Of a stretch of DNA of 64,000 bases, positions 60,549 to 64,000 are shown piece after piece. Position 1 is the first letter of the stretch. Every line of letters begins with the position of its first letter. The translations under genes and the position numbers were made by a program. The notes below the pieces were generated by a model, which saw nothing but the letters and a program-made list of their open reading frames with translations, ran no database searches and was not told where the DNA came from. Source of the stretch: JAAYCI01 sp964370165 (GTDB taxonomy: Bacteria; Bacillota; Clostridia; Oscillospirales; Ruminococcaceae); the NCBI GenBank assembly GCA_964370165.1, contig CAYJIG010000003.1, positions 8,818 through 72,817 on the forward strand, written 5' to 3'.

Positions 60549-62267
60549 ATTAAATATTTAGTAATTTATTTGATTTCAGTGAGTATTGTTTCTACACACT
60601 CCCTTATGAATTTCAAACTGTGTGCAGGTCTTGATTATCCATTTAGGTTTAATAAACGTTCCGTTTACATTTGTTCTATTTTAAACGGACTTATAGGATC
60701 TTTGCTATTATTCACCTTTTATGATAATCCCATGACGCAGTATTTTATTTGTATGACTATTTTGATTGGTGAAATCGCCGTTTTATTTAAAGGAAGTGTA
60801 TCAGCCACTATTGGAATCGGACTTGGCTCTTTACTTCATTTGTTTGTGATACGTGCAGTTATTTTTGCTTCCACGTCTATTGCAACCGGCATGTCGATGT
60901 ATGAGATTTTTTTGAGCGCAGATTTTTATCCTATAATAAACCTAGCTTCATTCGCCATACAAATTTTCACGTTGGCTATTTTTATAAAATTCATACCACT
61001 GAAAATTGTTCGAAAAATCATGGAAAACAAAGAGTTTTATACTACTCTTTTATTCTTAACTGTGATTTTAAACGCATATAGTATTTATAACTCTTATATG
61101 TTTACCATTGATTATTTTTCCGTAAACTTGGCCGTGCAAGAAATTGTTATTTCTTTATTCACTCTTGTTTTTTTATATATCATGCTTCTTTTACTTATTA
61201 AGATATTTAATTTGGGTATTTATAAAGAAAAGACAAAAGAGCTTGAAGTAAGAATTGATAAAGATAAGGCTCTTACGTCTGCTATTTTGAGTTTTGCTGA
61301 AGTTATTATTGAGGCCAACTGTACAAAAGACACAGTGACAAGAGTGCTGGTGAATTCTGTTGAACGTTCTATATATGAAAATTCTTCTTTTTCCGATTTG
61401 TTTAATCACTCCACTTTTCTTACCCATCCCGAAGATGCCGACATTATAAATGATATTACCGCTTTTTCACTTATGGTTGATTTTGAAAACGGATATGATG
61501 AAAAACTACTAGACTTTCGTGCGAAAAATATCACAACTCCAAATGGTATGGCAACCGACGATGTGCCTTCTGATTATCTGTGGTATAGGATGCGTATTAA
61601 CACAAACCTTGATGTGAGTACATCTGATGTTATTTCACTTTTTACTATTGATGAAATAAATGAAGAAAAACAAGCTGAACTATCTCTTAGGAAAAAGGCT
61701 GAAACTGACCTGCTTACCGGCTCGTATAACAAAGATGCTTTCACCTTAAAAGTAAATAATTATTTAAATCAAGGTGGGCAAGGAACACTTTATATGTTTG
61801 ACCTTGATAACTTCAAGGGTATTAACGATAACATGGGACACTCTGCCGGAGATGATGTGCTTAGGGAAACTTATGCTAAGACGACTTCCATTTTTAGGCC
61901 TAACGATATTGTGTCACGTGTTGGTGGTGATGAGTTTTTAGTGTTTTTAACAGGTACCACAAAAGACTCTACCGTCAGGAAAAAGGCTGCTCAAATTTGT
62001 ACCGACTTAAACAAAACTTATCATGCCGATAACGGCGTGGCTATTGAAATTTCTTGTAGCGTTGGTATAAGTGTTGCACCTAAAGACGGAACTGATTTTG
62101 AGACATTGTTCAACGCTGCCGATATCGCTATGTACCACTCAAAAAGCATTGGTAAAAACACATTTACTGTTTACGACTCAAATGCTCCTGCGTCGTTTGA
62201 GCCTCAAGAAAAAGAAGCGTATATGCGCCTGCGAAACGATAGTATCGACGCAGGAAAACCAGAATAA
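60549..62267 (+). CDS. Membrane GGDEF diguanylate cyclase
   Basis: About 572 residues if translation begins at ATT 60549, with GGGGG 7 bp upstream (60537-60541); the first ordinary start is TTG at 60570, with no ribosome site. The N-terminal ~215 residues hold seven or so hydrophobic segments, followed by a helical linker and a PAS-like region, then GGDEF (RVGGDEFLVF near 450-460 from the TTG). The active-site motif is intact and an inhibitory-site motif RPND lies five residues upstream. So it should make cyclic di-GMP with product inhibition. The sensed signal is unknown. Gap 60379-60548 shows no riboswitch that I recognise. Confidence 0.85.
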   Translation: MKYLVIYLISVSIVSTHSLMNFKLCAGLDYPFRFNKRSVYICSILNGLIGSLLLFTFYDNPMTQYFICMTILIGEIAVLFKGSVSATIGIGLGSLLHLFVIRAVIFASTSIATGMSMYEIFLSADFYPIINLASFAIQIFTLAIFIKFIPLKIVRKIMENKEFYTTLLFLTVILNAYSIYNSYMFTIDYFSVNLAVQEIVISLFTLVFLYIMLLLLIKIFNLGIYKEKTKELEVRIDKDKALTSAILSFAEVIIEANCTKDTVTRVLVNSVERSIYENSSFSDLFNHSTFLTHPEDADIINDITAFSLMVDFENGYDEKLLDFRAKNITTPNGMATDDVPSDYLWYRMRINTNLDVSTSDVISLFTIDEINEEKQAELSLRKKAETDLLTGSYNKDAFTLKVNNYLNQGGQGTLYMFDLDNFKGINDNMGHSAGDDVLRETYAKTTSIFRPNDIVSRVGGDEFLVFLTGTTKDSTVRKKAAQICTDLNKTYHADNGVAIEISCSVGISVAPKDGTDFETLFNAADIAMYHSKSIGKNTFTVYDSNAPASFEPQEKEAYMRLRNDSIDAGKPE

Positions 62268-62276
62268 ATTTTTATA

Positions 62277-62318
62277 CAAAAAACACCGTAGATTTCATGA
62301 AATCTACGGTGTTTTTTA
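62277..62318. terminator. Bidirectional terminator between GGDEF and AraC genes
   Basis: A near-perfect palindrome of ~16 bp per arm (AACACCGTAGATTTCATG and its complement) with T run on each side. It overlaps the last codon of the AraC gene on the minus strand. Confidence 0.88.
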
Positions 62319-63155
62319 TTGATTTTGTTTTTTGTATTTTTGTGGAGAAAGGCCAAACTCTTTGGTAAATGCACGATAAAATCCTGCATAGTCGCTGAAT
62401 CCACATTTTTGATATGCTTCTTTTACAGGCACTCCGTCCAACATTGCCTTTCGGCCTATTTGCAGTCTTCTTAAAAGTACATATCGGTATAACGATATCC
62501 CCGTTTGTTTTTTGAAACTATGCGCTAGGTGTGATGCGCTGTAATTATACTCTTTTGCCAAATCCTCTACAGAAATAGACTCTGTACATTTTTGATGTAT
62601 ATGGCTAAGTACTGCAGACAAGCGATTTTTTTCGCCCGATAACATGATCTCTGCACCGCCACTATGTACCAGCCTATTTATCTTGGCGCACAAAGCAGCC
62701 AGTATAGCTTTTGTATAAAGTTCTGTGCTTATTTTGTCCGACTCGTTACTTTCGGCTATTTTTTTGAAGTTTGCAATAAGGGCTTCTTTTTTTTCTTTTG
62801 GAAGGCGCAACAGATAATGGCCGGTATTTTTGGCCAACATAAAACTGAAATCTGCCGTATCATCCTGTAGCTTTAAGAAAGCGATATACCTACGGCTCAT
62901 CCAAATGCAAACCCGTGAAAACGGGCATCCTTTTTCTTTTAAAACTGCTCCCACCATGGCTCCTGCAGGTATCAGTAAAACATCACCGGCCACAACTTTG
63001 TAATATTGATCTTCTATCCAATATTCCGCACCGCCCTCGATAATGCATATAGCCTCATATACATCCCTTGCCTCACTGGAAATCTGGCCGGGATTCTCGT
63101 CTTGTATAATACCGGCATCATAATCTTCTCCTTTACGCAACTTGGTTACTCCCAC
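62316..63155 (-). CDS. AraC-family transcriptional regulator
   Basis: 279 residues. An N-terminal cupin-like ligand domain (YWIEDQYYKVVAGDVLLIPAGAMVGAVL near 55-82) is followed by two AraC helix-turn-helix units near 185-275: VEDLAKEYNYSASHLAHSFKKQTGISLYRYVLLRRLQIG, then VPVKEAYQKCGFSDYAGFYRAFTKEFGLSPQKYKK. The ligand may be a sugar or related metabolite. No sugar-transport genes lie nearby, so its targets are elsewhere. A 154-bp gap upstream (63156-63309) contains no clear gene. Confidence 0.9.
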   Translation of the reverse strand: MGVTKLRKGEDYDAGIIQDENPGQISSEARDVYEAICIIEGGAEYWIEDQYYKVVAGDVLLIPAGAMVGAVLKEKGCPFSRVCIWMSRRYIAFLKLQDDTADFSFMLAKNTGHYLLRLPKEKKEALIANFKKIAESNESDKISTELYTKAILAALCAKINRLVHSGGAEIMLSGEKNRLSAVLSHIHQKCTESISVEDLAKEYNYSASHLAHSFKKQTGISLYRYVLLRRLQIGRKAMLDGVPVKEAYQKCGFSDYAGFYRAFTKEFGLSPQKYKKQNQ

Positions 63156-63309
63156 GCCCTATTTCCCCCTTTGGCACAATTTTATCTTTATCTTTTTTAT
63201 GTAAAACATCTATTATTTCACAAATTAGTATACGATATTGTGATAGAAATTTCAATATGTTTTACAAAAATTATATCTTTTTTTGCTATTTTGTATGCCA
63301 ATCATGCAA

Positions 63310-63861
63310 TTATTGCTCTTCACGTAATAATTTTCGACGTGCTTTATAATCCGGCATCAGCTGCAACATAGTGGCATGAAACTCCTTGCCGTGATTTGGA
63401 TGTAAGAAGTGTACATACTCATGCAATACTACATATTCCTGAGCTACCCTCGGCTTTTCTGCCAGCCTCATGTTTAGTGTTATTATGCGTTTCGAAACAT
63501 TACAAGTGCCCCAGCGTGTTTTCATGTCTCGCACCTTTATAAGCGGTTTTTGCCGGTTTAATCGCGCAGCGAAAATAGGGAAGACTATGTCTGAAATCTG
63601 TGTGAATAACTCAAGACATTCTTTTTTAGTGTATATAGGCGCCTGCTGTGGTGGTTTTGACAATATTTGAGCACGGTTTTTTTCTATCCATTGTGATTTA
63701 CTATTTATGAAGTTTTGTATTTCCTTTTGTGATATATAATGTGGAGCACTGACATATACACTACCATCAACACGTATACGCATATTTAAGTTTTTTACTT
63801 TTTTTCGCTCAACAGTGATAACGCCATATTGTGTATCATAATTTTGTTTTTTTGTTTTCAT
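63310..63861 (-). CDS. YgjP/SprT-like zinc metallopeptidase (DUF45)
   Basis: About 183 residues from the ATG at 63861 (weak GGAAAT site); an in-frame TTG at 63903 gives 197. The zinc motif is HEYVHFLHPNHGKEFH (HExxH with a downstream His) near 146-161. RWGTCNVSKRIITLNMRLAEKP near 115-136 is the usual preceding block, and the N-terminal YGVITVERKKVKNLNMRIRVDGSVYVSAP fits YgjP. Often next to restriction genes or UBL-like loci; none is seen here. Beyond 63903 nothing is recognisable to the window end. Confidence 0.88.
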   Translation of the reverse strand: MKTKKQNYDTQYGVITVERKKVKNLNMRIRVDGSVYVSAPHYISQKEIQNFINSKSQWIEKNRAQILSKPPQQAPIYTKKECLELFTQISDIVFPIFAARLNRQKPLIKVRDMKTRWGTCNVSKRIITLNMRLAEKPRVAQEYVVLHEYVHFLHPNHGKEFHATMLQLMPDYKARRKLLREEQ

Positions 63862-64000
63862 CTTATTTCCAAACTTTATATTAATCTTTACTTGCTTCGC
63901 CAACCTGATGTAATCCGAACCCGCCTTTTTTTGGTAAATTTATGCGGCAATAAAAAATACACCCATTAATAGTCAGTATACCATACCGACCATCTTTTAA

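Overview
This window reads as a chromosome segment of an anaerobic, low-GC Gram-positive bacterium, most likely class Clostridia (an Oscillospiraceae-like lineage is a guess). The evidence is AGGAGG-type ribosome sites throughout, frequent TTG/GTG starts, A/T-rich intergenic DNA with strong U-tract terminators, a Rex-type operator, PyrK-dependent dihydroorotate dehydrogenase, a B12-dependent ribonucleotide reductase, 2-hydroxyacyl-CoA dehydratase/activase proteins, c-di-AMP receptor DarA, RicT/YaaT and small ferredoxins. I saw no rRNA, tRNA, CRISPR array, phage or insertion sequence.

Layout. 0-2 kb: the end of a Rex-controlled iron-sulfur/hydrogenase-like operon (minus), divergent from a VOC protein and a nitroreductase. 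2-11.4 kb (all minus): a NERD-like protein, purB, an acyltransferase-3, a DEAD-box helicase, a PHP phosphoesterase, and an SGNH + MBOAT pair likely to O-acetylate an extracellular polymer. 11.5-18.3 kb (plus): a two-component system, then rpe, three Rnf D/E/A-like membrane proteins and a DUF1015 protein. 18.3-20.3 kb: a 128-bp tandem repeat and an ABC-2 exporter. 20.5-27.2 kb: a complete phosphate locus, pstS-pstC-pstA-pstB-phoU-phoB-phoR. 27.3-38.4 kb (minus): a small unknown gene, argG, and the pyrimidine operon pyrC-carA-carB-pyrK-pyrD-pyrF-pyrE behind an attenuated leader. 38.4-41.4 kb (minus): lipoprotein, methyltransferase, GIY-YIG protein and MYG1-family protein. 41.6-44.1 kb: nrdJ behind a large palindrome. 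44.6-51.6 kb: a rhomboid-like protein, then a block resembling the B. subtilis yaaO-yabC region. 51.6-64 kb: cold-shock protein, YjbQ, bactofilin, GHL10-type glycosidase, a split activase/dehydratase pair, an active-looking GGDEF protein, an AraC regulator and a YgjP-type metalloprotease.

Most notable observations. (1) PstS is circularly permuted: the half that normally follows comes first. (2) The pyr operon starts with a promoter, a strong ribosome site, a 34-residue leader peptide too short for ordinary gene calling, a U-rich stretch and an intrinsic terminator overlapping the leader stop codon. This is the layout of enterobacterial pyrBI UTP-sensing attenuation, not the PyrR system expected in Firmicutes. 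(3) An Rnf/Nqr-like D-E-A trio has no partner B, C or G genes here, has lost the flavinylation motif, and has lost recognisable membrane iron-sulfur cysteines, so it may be a cofactor-free membrane complex with a new role. (4) A perfect Rex operator lies just downstream of the -10 box of the iron-sulfur operon. (5) A perfect 25-bp inverted repeat holding two NrdR-like cores precedes nrdJ. (6) A 128-bp tandem repeat encodes the same 26-residue micro-ORF twice.
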